From positions 1 to 64,000 of the forward strand of contig JAFUZD010000104.1 of assembly GCA_017476785.1 (NCBI GenBank): DNA of 64,000 nt. Direction: 5' to 3'. Of this stretch, positions 49,267-58,154 are shown piece after piece. A program made the translations under genes and the position numbers. The DNA comes from Prevotella sp. Lineage in GTDB: Bacteria > Bacteroidota > Bacteroidia > Bacteroidales > Bacteroidaceae. Positions within the stretch are counted from its first letter, which is position 1. Every line of letters starts with the position of its first letter. The notes beneath the pieces were generated by a model. That model had not been told where the DNA came from. It searched no databases and saw nothing but the letters and a program-made list of their open reading frames with translations.

Positions 49267-50025
49267 CTATACAAGCAGCATCACAAGAACGCTGATAATG
49301 GTTACCGTTGTGGTGAATAGGCGGAATGCCCTCTCTGGCAGGAGCTTAACGAGCCGAATGCCCAAGAAAGCCCCTATCAGGACAAAAGGAATGGCACAGG
49401 CATCAAGGGCGAGTGTCGTCAGATTGATGTTATGCCAAGCAAATAGCTGAAAAGGCAGTTTCAGGAAGTTCACACAGAGGAAGAACCAAGCATTAGTCCC
49501 TACGAAAGCCAACTTGGGCATACGGGTGGACAGCAGATAGATAGCCATCACGGGACCTGCGGCATTGCCAATCATCGTGGTAAAACCGCCAAGCAATCCA
49601 AACAGGGGGCCGTACCACCATTTGTTGATAAGTATGTTTTCCTTCCCTTTCCACTGCCCCCAGAGCATAACGACCAGCACTAAGGCAAGACAGGCACCCA
49701 TCAGGTGCTTGAAGGCTGTGGCCGGAATCAGATGGTCAACCCAGAGAGCGAGAAAGAAGCCTGCAATGGCCATCGGCAGTAAGCGGACGATATATTTCCA
49801 CTCTGCTTGACGGCGATAGTAGCTGACACCAAGAACGTCAGCAAAACACAGCACCGGAAGCATCAGGCCTGTAGACGGCTTGGCCCCAAACGCCATTGCC
49901 AACAGGGGTACGGTAAGGACGGCCAACCCTTGAATGCCGGTTTTCGACATCCCTACAAAAACTGCCATCACGAATAGCACTGCCCAAGACCATTCGCTCT
50001 GTATATACGCTGAAAAATCTATCAT
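49267..50025 (-). CDS. TSUP-family (TauE/SafE) anion exporter
   Basis: A 252-residue inner-membrane protein with eight hydrophobic segments in two halves. MAVFVGMSKTGIQGLAVLTVPLLA starts the first half and GLLGGFTTMIGNAAGPVMAIYLL the second, the family's repeated motif. Relatives export sulfite, sulfoacetate or other organosulfur anions. A TATCTTTG box (50044-50051) lies just upstream. Confidence 0.85.
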   Translation of the reverse strand: MIDFSAYIQSEWSWAVLFVMAVFVGMSKTGIQGLAVLTVPLLAMAFGAKPSTGLMLPVLCFADVLGVSYYRRQAEWKYIVRLLPMAIAGFFLALWVDHLIPATAFKHLMGACLALVLVVMLWGQWKGKENILINKWWYGPLFGLLGGFTTMIGNAAGPVMAIYLLSTRMPKLAFVGTNAWFFLCVNFLKLPFQLFAWHNINLTTLALDACAIPFVLIGAFLGIRLVKLLPERAFRLFTTTVTIISVLVMLLV

Positions 50026-50043
50026 AAACTAAGATCTGAGGTG

Positions 50044-50051
50044 CAAAGATA
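50044..50051 (-). promoter_or_regulatory. -7 box (TATCTTTG) for the TSUP gene
   Basis: TATCTTTG on the minus strand, about 20 bp from the start codon. Confidence 0.5.
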
Positions 50052-50083
50052 GTTAAAATAGTCCATAATCCGACTAAAATGCG

Positions 50084-50091
50084 TATCTTTG
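50084..50091 (+). promoter_or_regulatory. -7 box (TATCTTTG) for the DUF4250 pair
   Basis: TATCTTTG on the plus strand, 37 bp before the start codon, divergent from the TSUP promoter. Confidence 0.5.
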
Positions 50092-50128
50092 CCACTCAAA
50101 TCTATTCGCTTTTATAAGAGAGAACGAT

Positions 50129-50329
50129 ATGGACTATCTACCCAAAGACCCTGCCATACTGGTCTCGAGTGTCAATATGCTTCTGAGGGATGAAGAGTTT
50201 GACAGTCTCGAATCACTGTGCTACGCTTTCAGCAGAAACCCAGAAGAGATAAAGGACTACCTCTTGGGGGAGGGGTTCGTATGGAGCGAGCGCCAAAAAC
50301 AGTTCAGACCTATCGGCTACGACGAATGA
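50129..50329 (+). CDS. DUF4250 family small protein
   Basis: A 66-residue protein matching DUF4250 in pattern: YLPKDPAILVSSVNMLLRDE, then SLESLCYAFSRNPEEIKDYLLGEGF and RQKQFRPI. The fold looks like a small helical DNA-binding-like domain, but function is unknown. Its stop overlaps the next gene's ATG (ATGA), so both are coupled. Confidence 0.85.
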   Translation: MDYLPKDPAILVSSVNMLLRDEEFDSLESLCYAFSRNPEEIKDYLLGEGFVWSERQKQFRPIGYDE

Positions 50330-50571
50330 TGACGAAAGACAGCATAGAGACCGCATACAGCTTTCTGCACCAGAAGCGGAACGTCTATATCCATTCCTCG
50401 CTCGACTGGCAGAAGGACGACATTGAGTATGCCATTGCGTCTTATGCCGACGATATGAGCCAAGAGCTGTACGACGTCATTTCTAATGGCAGGACGGATT
50501 TCCTCAGAGACCACAAAAGGTTTGAAGAGGACATCACGCTTGCAGTGGAACGATTAGAAACGATGCTATGA
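50326..50571 (+). CDS. Small helical protein of unknown function
   Basis: An 81-residue acidic, probably all-helical protein (DSIETAYSFLHQKRNVYIHSS; DIEYAIASYADDMSQELYDVIS; FEEDITLAVERLETML). No family is recognised. Translation is coupled to the DUF4250 gene by a 4-bp overlap, so the two may act together. Confidence 0.7.
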   Translation: MMTKDSIETAYSFLHQKRNVYIHSSLDWQKDDIEYAIASYADDMSQELYDVISNGRTDFLRDHKRFEEDITLAVERLETML

Positions 50572-50589
50572 ACCGAAAGACTCCGTATG

Positions 50590-51426
50590 TCAGTGCGTTG
50601 CCTTCAGATACTGCAAATCTCCATACCAGTAACTGGCCGTGCAGCCACCGTCGATGAGCAAGTCGGCACCGCTGATGAAGCGGCCGCGAGAAGACATCAG
50701 GAACTCGGCCAAGTCGCCCACCTCGTCTGGCGTACCAGCCCGACGGGCTGGCATTCCGTCAATCATCTTCAGATAGCCCTCCTTTCGCGGACCGTGCAGT
50801 TCGTCATTGGCCAGCGGGGTGATGATAATGCCGGGCGAGATACTGTTGATGGTGGCACCGCGACGGCCCCAGCGTGTGGCCTCATACATCACGCGGAGCA
50901 CGTTGCAACGCTTGGAATACTGATAGGCCTTCAGCGTGTCGTCAATCGCACGAAGGAACGGCAACTCCAGCAGATTCTCTGCAGGAGTCGTGGCCAGTGC
51001 CTCATTCTGTTCTTCGGGCAGTGCAGGCAGTCGGTGCCCGCTCTGTGACGAGATAATCACGCCACTGCCTCCCTCGGCAATCACCTTACCAAACTCCTCC
51101 AACAACACACTTGTTCCATAGAGGTCGACGCGCAGAATCTCCTCCACAGGAGCCTGCGAAGGCGACACGCCAGCGGCATTCACCACGTTCTTCACCTCAC
51201 CCCTTTCCGTGGCAAACGCCACGAGTTTCAGAATGTCTTCCTTCGAGCCGAGGTCGCACCTGATGGTTGAGCACTCAAAGCCCGCATCCTCCAGTGTCTG
51301 CGCTGCCCGACGAGCATTCTCCTCACTATAATCTGCCAACACGATATGCTTACCTGCCGATACACGGCGGATGATTGCCTGTCCGATGCTTCCTGCACCT
51401 ATCAGAACCGAGACTTCCTTTTTCAT
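50590..51426 (-). CDS. Short-chain dehydrogenase/reductase
   Basis: A 278-residue SDR enzyme: VLIGAGSIGQAI cofactor loop (a variant of TGxxxGxG), NVVNAAGVSPS, and a C-terminal PDEVGDLAEFLMSSRGRFISGADLLIDGG typical of classical SDRs. The usual YxxxK lies at YQYSKRC (Tyr-x3-Lys shortened to YSKR), so catalysis may deviate. Substrate is unknown. A TATTTTTG box lies at 51457-51464. Confidence 0.82.
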   Translation of the reverse strand: MKKEVSVLIGAGSIGQAIIRRVSAGKHIVLADYSEENARRAAQTLEDAGFECSTIRCDLGSKEDILKLVAFATERGEVKNVVNAAGVSPSQAPVEEILRVDLYGTSVLLEEFGKVIAEGGSGVIISSQSGHRLPALPEEQNEALATTPAENLLELPFLRAIDDTLKAYQYSKRCNVLRVMYEATRWGRRGATINSISPGIIITPLANDELHGPRKEGYLKMIDGMPARRAGTPDEVGDLAEFLMSSRGRFISGADLLIDGGCTASYWYGDLQYLKATH

Positions 51427-51456
51427 CTTCTTTATGTATGCTTATGTTTTCGGCTG

Positions 51457-51464
51457 CAAAAATA
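51457..51464 (-). promoter_or_regulatory. -7 box (TATTTTTG) for the SDR gene
   Basis: TATTTTTG on the minus strand, about 30 bp before the SDR start. The stretch 51465-51639 shows nothing else. Confidence 0.5.
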
Positions 51465-51639
51465 CGAAAATATCCGCAAAGCCTTTGTGCCAATCTTGCG
51501 GATTCTTCTACCAAAATTACAGAATCTGTAGCCTTTGCAGGATTGGGGAGCGAGGTAATGGCCATCACAGAAAGGGGCAGACCCAAGCTGTTATGGCTGA
51601 GTCTGCCCCTTATAGTAAACCCTTCAGAACGGTCCTATG

Positions 51640-52266
51640 TCAGCGGTGTGCACCGAAGGAGCGGCGAGCCGACTCGCTGTGGGTGGGTTGCTGGCGGACG
51701 GCACCGGAAGTGCGGGTGCTGGCCTGCTGGTGATGTGCCGGCTGTGGCTGGGCAGCAGGACGATGGTTGAGCATCGAGGTGTGGCTGGCTGCCGGCTTCG
51801 GTGCAGACTGTGCGTGGAAGGTACGGCCGGCATAGGCGCTGGCAGCGTGATGGTTGTTGCCGCCACGATAGCTCACATAGACCGTGGGACGGGTGTGGAA
51901 GAAGCGGTTGTGGTCGGTGTAGCGGGCATAGATATGCATTGTCCACGTACCGGCATTCCACGCCAACGGACGATAGAAGTAGCCCAGTGCTGCATAGCGG
52001 GCATACTGGCTGCTGCTGAGCACATAGCGCAGGTCGGCATCGCGGCGGCTCCACCACGGCCCCAGAACATCGCTGGCCATATTGACACTCATCAGATAGT
52101 CGAGGTTGATTTCGTACACAGCATCATACTGCGCGTCGGTCAGGTTGAGCTCGTAAGCCATCTTGTCCGAGAGGAAGAGAGCTTCGCGGCGAGCATCGGT
52201 ATAATTCATTGCGTTGGCCGTGATGGCTATCGTCATCATCAGTGCCATTGTCATCTTCTTCTTCAT
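51640..52266 (-). CDS. Secreted protein with LTxxQ-like helix and basic tail
   Basis: About 208 residues with a signal peptide (MKKKMTMALMMTIAITANA). The mature start ALFLSDKMAYELNLTDAQYDAVYEINLDYL resembles the LTxxQ helix of Spy/CpxP-like periplasmic proteins. The C-terminus is rich in His, Gln, Ala and Arg and looks disordered. Other Met starts at 52275 and 52293 are possible. Function unknown. Confidence 0.65.
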   Translation of the reverse strand: MKKKMTMALMMTIAITANAMNYTDARREALFLSDKMAYELNLTDAQYDAVYEINLDYLMSVNMASDVLGPWWSRRDADLRYVLSSSQYARYAALGYFYRPLAWNAGTWTMHIYARYTDHNRFFHTRPTVYVSYRGGNNHHAASAYAGRTFHAQSAPKPAASHTSMLNHRPAAQPQPAHHQQASTRTSGAVRQQPTHSESARRSFGAHR

Positions 52267-52533
52267 AGCTGTCATCTTTTTGGCGTTAAACATTCTTGTT
52301 GTCTGTATCTCTGGTGCAAAGATGGGCATTTTTTAGCATCCCCCAAAAGGATTATACCTATTTCCGCGTCGGCATTTCCCTATTGTTTTGGGGGAAATCT
52401 TCCGCTGGTCACCGCAGAGAATTCCCGCAAGAATTTGAGGACGGAACTTGGGAATCGGGGGACGAAGGGGGCCTTTGTTGGACATTTTCATATTTTTTTC
52501 GGCCTTTTTTGTGGTCGTTATGGCGTTTTTTGT

Positions 52534-52541
52534 TATCTTTG
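52534..52541 (+). promoter_or_regulatory. -7 box (TATCTTTG) at the head of the kinase island
   Basis: TATCTTTG with TTTG 22 bp upstream. A palindromic TACGTACGTA follows at about 52553-52562 in the leader and could be an operator for the LytTR protein. Nothing else is seen in 52330-52533. Confidence 0.5.
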
Positions 52542-52595
52542 CATTTAAATATGTACGTACGTAAACTTAACTAAAAGGGAAAGAAAAAGCCGCTT

Positions 52596-52955
52596 ATGGA
52601 GAGACTGCTGCTAAACTCGCGCGACGAACTGCTGCGCATCGAGACGGCCAAGATTGTGTATTTCGAGGCCGATGGCAACTATACGAACATCGTGATGACC
52701 AACAAACTGAAGTTTGCGCTGGGCGTCAATCTGTCGGGTGTGGAGCGGATGCTGGCCGAGCGGCTGAAAGACCGGGCCGGGCTGTTTGCGCGCGTAGGCA
52801 AAAGCTACATCGTCAACCTGAGCTACGTGACGGCTATCAACGTACTGAAGCGGCGGCTGGTGCTCTCAGACTTCGAGCACTTTGCATTCAGCATCGAGAT
52901 TTCGAAGGAGGCACTGAAGAAGCTGAAGGACATCATTACGAAAATCAAGATATAA
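52596..52955 (+). CDS. Stand-alone LytTR DNA-binding protein
   Basis: A 119-residue protein consisting of a LytTR domain only: RIETAKIVYFEADGNYTNIVM, then FARVGKSYIVNLSYVTAINVLKRRLVLSD. There is no receiver domain, so activity is probably set by level, by partner proteins or by modification. It opens the long island of kinase, FHA, phosphatase and caspase-like genes and may regulate it. Confidence 0.88.
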   Translation: MERLLLNSRDELLRIETAKIVYFEADGNYTNIVMTNKLKFALGVNLSGVERMLAERLKDRAGLFARVGKSYIVNLSYVTAINVLKRRLVLSDFEHFAFSIEISKEALKKLKDIITKIKI

Positions 52956-52995
52956 AGAAAATCAAGAACAACTCAATAAAACAAGAACGAAAAAA

Positions 52996-53706
52996 ATGGA
53001 AATCATTGTCGGAAGAAAACAAGAGACCAACCAGCTCAAGATTACCATCGGTAAGCAGGACAAAGTCTGCGGTGCGGCCAACAGCATCCCCAACAACGTG
53101 AGCCGTAGGCACTTCAGCCTGACGAGCGACCAGAGTGGCGGATTCATACTGAAAAACCTGAACCCCGCCAACGAGACGTTTGTCAACGGCGTGTCGGTAG
53201 ACCAGAAGCGCGTGTTCAAAGGTGATAAGATTGAGATGGGCGTTACGCGCTGCCCCTTCAACTGGCAGTACATCGAAGAGGTGGTGCCCACGACAGTAGA
53301 CCTGCGCCCGCTGCGCGTAGTGTGGGAGGAGTACGAGAAGAAGAAGATGGATATGGAGGTAAAGGAACGTAAGTTCAATGCCATCAAAGGCTTCACCGGC
53401 CTGATTACAATGGTAGCGATGGTGCTGACAGTAGTGGGTGCCACGAAGACCAACGAGAACGGCGGTATGGATCCGCGCGTGTTCCTCTACGGCGCTGCCC
53501 TGCTGGCGGGTATCATTGCCAACGTCATCACCTATATGCGTGCCTCGAAGACACCGCAGGAGCGCAAGAACGTGGAAAACAACTTCCGCAAGAACTACAT
53601 CTGCCCCAACCCGAAGTGCCATCACTTTATGGGCAACCAGCCTTACGACATCCTTTCGCAGAACCACGCCTGCCCCTACTGCAAAGCCCAATATAAGGAG
53701 AAATAA
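52996..53706 (+). CDS. FHA-domain membrane protein with zinc ribbon
   Basis: A 236-residue protein. The FHA domain spans about 1-95 (EIIVGRK, NVSRRHFSL and NETFVNG carry the Ser/Arg/His/Asn phosphothreonine-reading positions). Two membrane segments follow (about 132-150 and 162-181), then a C-terminal zinc ribbon (Cys 203, 208, 226, 229). The FHA would read phosphorylated Thr in the cytoplasm. It is the first of two FHA proteins in the island. Confidence 0.82.
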   Translation: MEIIVGRKQETNQLKITIGKQDKVCGAANSIPNNVSRRHFSLTSDQSGGFILKNLNPANETFVNGVSVDQKRVFKGDKIEMGVTRCPFNWQYIEEVVPTTVDLRPLRVVWEEYEKKKMDMEVKERKFNAIKGFTGLITMVAMVLTVVGATKTNENGGMDPRVFLYGAALLAGIIANVITYMRASKTPQERKNVENNFRKNYICPNPKCHHFMGNQPYDILSQNHACPYCKAQYKEK

Positions 53707-53786
53707 GAGACCAAAAAGAGGATTTCACGCCACAGCGACATTTCGTAAAGAAACCCCGCCAGTTGATACAGAATGGCGAAAAAGGC

Positions 53787-53817
53787 TTGGCGCATCCGGA
53801 TTTCTGCCTTATCTTTG
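53787..53817 (+). promoter_or_regulatory. Internal promoter before the first EF-hand-like gene
   Basis: TTG (53787-53789) and TATCTTTG (53810-53817), spaced by 20 bp, give the middle of the island its own promoter. Confidence 0.65.
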
Positions 53818-53863
53818 CATCAGAAATCAAAACAAAATCAATAACAAAAAAAACTCAAGCATT

Positions 53864-54715
53864 ATGAAAACTACAACAGACAACAAGCAGCAGAGCAACA
53901 ATAACAAGTGGCGTGTAGGACTGGCAGCAGCCGTAGGTACATTACTCGGCGCAGGCACCGAGGTGGTGGCCAGCAATGTATTTGCATCGAATACCGACGA
54001 GGCCGAGGTAGAAGTGGAGGGTGCAACGGCTACCGCCGCAGCAGCCAAGCCCGCCGCACAGGAGCAAGACGTGGAGCAGACTATTCGCACGGAGCAACCC
54101 GAGAACGAGGTTGCGACCCACCGCGTGGAAATAGTAGAAGAGAATAACGGCGAACAGAACAACGGCGGTGGACAGAACAACGGCGGTGGACAGAATAACG
54201 GCGGTGGACAGAACGGCGGCGGTGAAGAAGAGCCCGAAGTAGATGTGCTGGGCTACGAGACCATCACAGCTGAAGACGGCCAGCAGATGGACGTGGCCTA
54301 CATCCAAGTGGGCGGTGTGAACGGAATGGTGGCCGACGTTGACCGTGACGGCATTGCCGACGTGCTCTACCTCGACGCCAACGGCGACGGTGAGATGCAG
54401 CAGGAAGAACTGGCCAACCTGACAGAGGAGAACGTACAGATAGCAATGGCCGACCTGCGCGAGGCTGCCGGAGTGGACGAGCCTGCAGGAGGTTACGACG
54501 ACGTGACCATCGACCAGCCCATCGTAGACGACGGCCTGCTGGCTGACGAGCAGCCCGAGAACGACGACGAGCTCATCGGAGCCATCGATGAGCGCGGCAG
54601 CGACCTACCCGACTACTCGAACGACGACCATCAGATGGCACAGCTGAACGAAGAAGAGCCCTTCAGCGACCCTGACTATACGAACGATGCCAACGTAGAC
54701 GACTTTAATGCATAA
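53864..54715 (+). CDS. Membrane-anchored EF-hand-like protein A
   Basis: A 283-residue protein. A hydrophilic N-terminus (1-16) and a membrane segment (about 17-38) are followed by a low-complexity linker with NNGGGQ repeats (99-120). A domain then contains DVDRDGIADV (158-167) and DANGDGEMQQEE (171-182), the latter a canonical 12-residue EF-hand loop. The acidic tail includes LPDYSNDD and DPDYTNDAN. It is a paralogue of the protein at 56335. The domain would lie outside the cytoplasm. Function unknown. Confidence 0.65.
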   Translation: MKTTTDNKQQSNNNKWRVGLAAAVGTLLGAGTEVVASNVFASNTDEAEVEVEGATATAAAAKPAAQEQDVEQTIRTEQPENEVATHRVEIVEENNGEQNNGGGQNNGGGQNNGGGQNGGGEEEPEVDVLGYETITAEDGQQMDVAYIQVGGVNGMVADVDRDGIADVLYLDANGDGEMQQEELANLTEENVQIAMADLREAAGVDEPAGGYDDVTIDQPIVDDGLLADEQPENDDELIGAIDERGSDLPDYSNDDHQMAQLNEEEPFSDPDYTNDANVDDFNA

Positions 54716-54727
54716 CAAATCCCGACA

Positions 54728-55816
54728 ATGAAACGACACTTAGCATTCATATTGCTTACAACGCTGAGCGCGCTGCCCCTCGTAGCTCACGACTTCGAAG
54801 TGAAGACCAACAGTGGACAGGCACTCTTCTTCAACATCACCGACTCGGCTAAGAACGAAGTGGCGCTGACCTACGACGGCAGCATTGCCAACACGCAGCG
54901 CCGCTACTTCGCCGGCTCACTGGAACTGCCGGCACAGGTGCGCCATAACGGCACCGTCTATCAGATTACGGCTATCGGCACCAAGGCCTTCAGCGGAGAC
55001 ACCTTGCTCACCAGCGTGGAACTGCCGCTGGGACTGAAGGAAATCGGCGAGTTTGCCTTCGAGGGATGCACCTCCCTGAAGCGCGTCATCTTCCCCGGCA
55101 ACGAGGTGAAGATCGAAACCGGAGCTTTCTTCCGCTGCGAAGCACTGAGCCAAGTGACGCTGGGCAGCGACTGGAACAATGTCAACCTGAAAGTGTTCCG
55201 CTGGAGCAAGCAGCTGAAGACCATCACCATCCCCGCCAAGATGAAGCACATCACGGGTATGCCCTTCCTCGCATCACTGGAGCGCATCAACGTAGACGAG
55301 AACAACGCCACCTTCGCATCGGTAGACGGAGTGCTCTACAACCGCGACACCACGCAGCTGCTCAGCTGTCCGCGAGCCTTCAGCGGCGAGCTGATTGTCC
55401 CCGACTCTACCCGTAGCATCCGCTGGCAGGCACTGGCCAAGAGCCGCCGCCTTACCGCCATCACGCTACCCGCAGGACTGCAGTCGCTCTCGTTCCGCGA
55501 GTTTGCCCAGCTTGACTCGCTGCAGACCATCACGATGAAGGCCGACCAACCCATCCCGACAGCCGTCGGCAACGGACAGCCCGTGTTCCTGCTGCAAGTG
55601 GCCAACCAGAGCGTGAGCCTCGTAGTGAACAAGAAAGCCCTGAAGAACTTCACCACCGCACTGGTGAGCACGCCGGGCAACTATACCGAGATAAAGGCCA
55701 ACCTGCCGCAAGGCGAGAATGAGGAACTGGCCGAACTGCCCTACAACATCGACGAGCAGGCCGCCCTGAAAGCCAGCCGCGTCGTGGGAATAAAAGAAAC
55801 GAAGAGTAAAAAGTAA
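54728..55816 (+). CDS. Secreted BspA-like leucine-rich-repeat protein
   Basis: A 362-residue exported protein (signal near LPLVAHD) with several LRR_5/BspA-type repeats: ITAIGTKAFSGDTLLTSVELP, LKEIGEFAFEGCTSLKRVIFP, IETGAFFRCEALSQVTLGS. Such repeats mediate binding to host or other bacterial surfaces. The last 70 residues are not repeats. It lies 12 bp after the EF-hand-like gene. Confidence 0.82.
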   Translation: MKRHLAFILLTTLSALPLVAHDFEVKTNSGQALFFNITDSAKNEVALTYDGSIANTQRRYFAGSLELPAQVRHNGTVYQITAIGTKAFSGDTLLTSVELPLGLKEIGEFAFEGCTSLKRVIFPGNEVKIETGAFFRCEALSQVTLGSDWNNVNLKVFRWSKQLKTITIPAKMKHITGMPFLASLERINVDENNATFASVDGVLYNRDTTQLLSCPRAFSGELIVPDSTRSIRWQALAKSRRLTAITLPAGLQSLSFREFAQLDSLQTITMKADQPIPTAVGNGQPVFLLQVANQSVSLVVNKKALKNFTTALVSTPGNYTEIKANLPQGENEELAELPYNIDEQAALKASRVVGIKETKSKK

Positions 55817-55836
55817 AACAAGCACAACGACACATT

Positions 55837-56295
55837 ATGAAAAAGAATATTTTCCGCCACGCGGGTCTCATTGCAGCACTGATGATGCTTCTGCCACTCA
55901 GTGCCAATGCCCAGAACAACGCAGCCATCGGCATCCTCGCTATCAGCGACACCGTGACGAGCAACAAGCTGGCTGCCATACAGACCGAGCTGCGAACCGT
56001 CGACGTGCGCATCAGAGCCCAGAAAGCCAAGCTGGGACGCGAGTACCGGGGCGTGTCGGCCGAGGTACAGGAGCAGTTGAACAATCAGGAAGACTCCATC
56101 TACCTCTCGCTACTCTCACAGCAAAAGGAGCTCGTCATCCTGCAGGGCGAATTGAAGCAGAGCGGACTGCAGTCGGTCATCGGCCACATCTCGGGAGTTA
56201 AGCCCAAACCGCAGCCCCAGCAGGCAGCACCGGCCCAACAGCAGCCACAGCGTGCCAACTCCAGCTCGCTGAGAATCAGACGAAATAAGAAATAA
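55837..56295 (+). CDS. Small secreted coiled-coil protein
   Basis: A 152-residue exported protein (signal ends ANAQ). The mature part has two helical stretches likely to form a coiled coil (TVTSNKLAAIQTELRTVDVRI; YLSLLSQQKELVILQGELKQ) and a Pro/Gln-rich basic tail ending IRRNKK. No family is recognised. It is 20 bp after the LRR gene. Confidence 0.62.
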   Translation: MKKNIFRHAGLIAALMMLLPLSANAQNNAAIGILAISDTVTSNKLAAIQTELRTVDVRIRAQKAKLGREYRGVSAEVQEQLNNQEDSIYLSLLSQQKELVILQGELKQSGLQSVIGHISGVKPKPQPQQAAPAQQQPQRANSSSLRIRRNKK

Positions 56296-56334
56296 AGAAA
56301 CAAAAAGAATTAATAACACTAAAAACGCAAGATT

Positions 56335-57348
56335 ATGAATTACGACGACGAAAAGACCATCATCGGTGAGGACATCAACGAGGTGCAGACAAGCAACAAG
56401 AAGAAAGGTTTCCAACTTTCAGACCGCGGTCGCAAGGTAGCCGTAGGTGCCGGTATCGGCATTGCACTCGGAGCCAGCACGGCAGCAGTAGCCAGCACAC
56501 TTATCCACAATGGTGAAGAGAATGCCGAAGCAGAGAATGCCGCTGAAGGCGAAGCACAGGTAGAGGTAGCCGAGAACGTCAACGACAATATGTCGTTCAC
56601 CGACGCTTTCAACGCCGCCCGCGAAGAGGTCGGCCCCGGTGGCGTGTTCCACTGGCACGGTCAGGCTTACAGCACCTATACTGCTGACGAGTGGGACGGA
56701 ATGTCGCCTGAGGAGCGTGCAGCCTACGGTGAGCGCGTATCGTCCGAAGTTCAGAGCGACGACAACCACGTAGCCCAGAACCAGCAGAGCCACAGCAATG
56801 CCGGTCAAGCCCATCAGCAGGCTGAGCAGCACGTGGAGCAGCCCGCACAGGATCACCAGCAGGACAACCACGGCAATGAGCAGGCTTACCAGCAGCACGA
56901 CAACCACAACGGCAACGACGAAGACGTGGTAGTAGTAGATGGCGGTGGCGGCGAACAGGTTGACCCTGACGTACGCATCATCGGCGTAGAGGACGTAACA
57001 CTCGACGACGGCTCCGTAGCTACCATCGGTGCAGCCTCGGTCAACGGCCACGACGTGGTGCTCGTAGACATCGACCACGACGGAACCTTCGACGTAGGTG
57101 CCATCGATGCCAACAACAACGGCCAGATTGAGGACCACGAGCGTTTCGACGTCTCTGAAGACCACATCACGGTGAGCAGCTTCCGCGACGCTGCCGAGGC
57201 CAATGCCGGTGTAGAGTATGCCAACAGCGACCATCAAGTCGGAGAGCCCGAACCGGTAGTCGACGACAATTCCGGCTTCGTTCAGACCGACGAAGGACTG
57301 GCAGACGATATGCCCGACTATGCTAACGACGTAGACGGACTGGCATAA
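56335..57348 (+). CDS. Membrane-anchored EF-hand-like protein B
   Basis: A 337-residue paralogue of protein A. The cytoplasmic N-terminus opens NYDDEKTIIGED, with Thr8 as a candidate phosphosite. A membrane segment (about 33-57) follows, then a Gln/His/Asn-rich linker. A domain with DIDHDGTFDV and the EF-hand loop DANNNGQIEDHE (258-269) comes next. The tail DMPDYANDVDGLA repeats the PDYxND motif of protein A. No known family. Confidence 0.65.
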   Translation: MNYDDEKTIIGEDINEVQTSNKKKGFQLSDRGRKVAVGAGIGIALGASTAAVASTLIHNGEENAEAENAAEGEAQVEVAENVNDNMSFTDAFNAAREEVGPGGVFHWHGQAYSTYTADEWDGMSPEERAAYGERVSSEVQSDDNHVAQNQQSHSNAGQAHQQAEQHVEQPAQDHQQDNHGNEQAYQQHDNHNGNDEDVVVVDGGGGEQVDPDVRIIGVEDVTLDDGSVATIGAASVNGHDVVLVDIDHDGTFDVGAIDANNNGQIEDHERFDVSEDHITVSSFRDAAEANAGVEYANSDHQVGEPEPVVDDNSGFVQTDEGLADDMPDYANDVDGLA

Positions 57349-57375
57349 GAAAAATCCCCTAATTCCTGTCAGACT

Positions 57376-58113
57376 ATGATGAGACTTAGAAAGCTATTAG
57401 CTCTCCTTATGCTCTGTGCGGTAAGCCATACCGCACAGAGCCGTGTTTTTCTCGTGGCCGTCGGTCTGTCCGACTATCCCGGCACGGTGAACGACCTGAA
57501 TCTCTGCGACAATGATGCCCGCACCATCAACTGGGTGTACAAGAAAAACCAAGATGCCATTACGCGCGTCATTACCAACAGCAATGCCACGGTCGGTGCC
57601 GTGACGCGGCTGATGGACGAGCTGTACACGCAGGCACAGGAAGACGACATCCTCGTGTTCTTCTTCAGCGGCCACGGCATCCCCGGTGCATTTATGTGCT
57701 ACGACGGCAAGCTGGACTACGACATCGTGCGCAACAGTATGGCCAAGAGCAAGTCGCGCCATAAGATGATTTTCGCCGATGCCTGCTTCTCGGGCAAGAT
57801 GCGGCAGGAGAACAGCTACTCCAACAATCAGAATCAGAACAACTATGCATCGTTTGACGTGATGCTGTTCCTCTCGTCGCGCAACGACGAGGTGTCGCGC
57901 GAGCGCCGCGATATGAAGAACGGCCTCTTCACGGCCTATCTGCAGCGCGGACTGCGCGGCGGTGCCGACTACAACAAGGACCGCCGCATCACGGCTAAGG
58001 AGCTGTTCCAGTTTGTGAGCAACGGTGTGCGCAAGATGACGCGCGACCAGCAGCACCCCGTGATGTGGGGCAAGTTCAGCGACGATATGACGGTTCTGAA
58101 TTGGCAGAAGTAA
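57376..58113 (+). CDS. Exported caspase-like protease (peptidase C14 family)
   Basis: A 245-residue protein. A signal peptide (about 1-22) precedes a caspase fold: VFLVAVGLSDYPG, LNLCDNDA, then the catalytic His in VFFFSGHG (His100) and Cys in FADACFSG (Cys137). The fold is complete and no other domain is attached. It sits among FHA, PP2C and kinase genes. An exported caspase in such a cluster suggests proteolysis in the periplasm downstream of a phospho-signal, which is inference. Confidence 0.85.
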   Translation: MMRLRKLLALLMLCAVSHTAQSRVFLVAVGLSDYPGTVNDLNLCDNDARTINWVYKKNQDAITRVITNSNATVGAVTRLMDELYTQAQEDDILVFFFSGHGIPGAFMCYDGKLDYDIVRNSMAKSKSRHKMIFADACFSGKMRQENSYSNNQNQNNYASFDVMLFLSSRNDEVSRERRDMKNGLFTAYLQRGLRGGADYNKDRRITAKELFQFVSNGVRKMTRDQQHPVMWGKFSDDMTVLNWQK

Positions 58114-58154
58114 GCAACGCTATTATATAATATATATAAATAAGGTACGCACGT

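Noticed and set aside
53438..53863. N-terminal extension of EF-hand-like protein A
   Set aside because: It overlaps the FHA gene out of frame. The start at 53864 has its own promoter.
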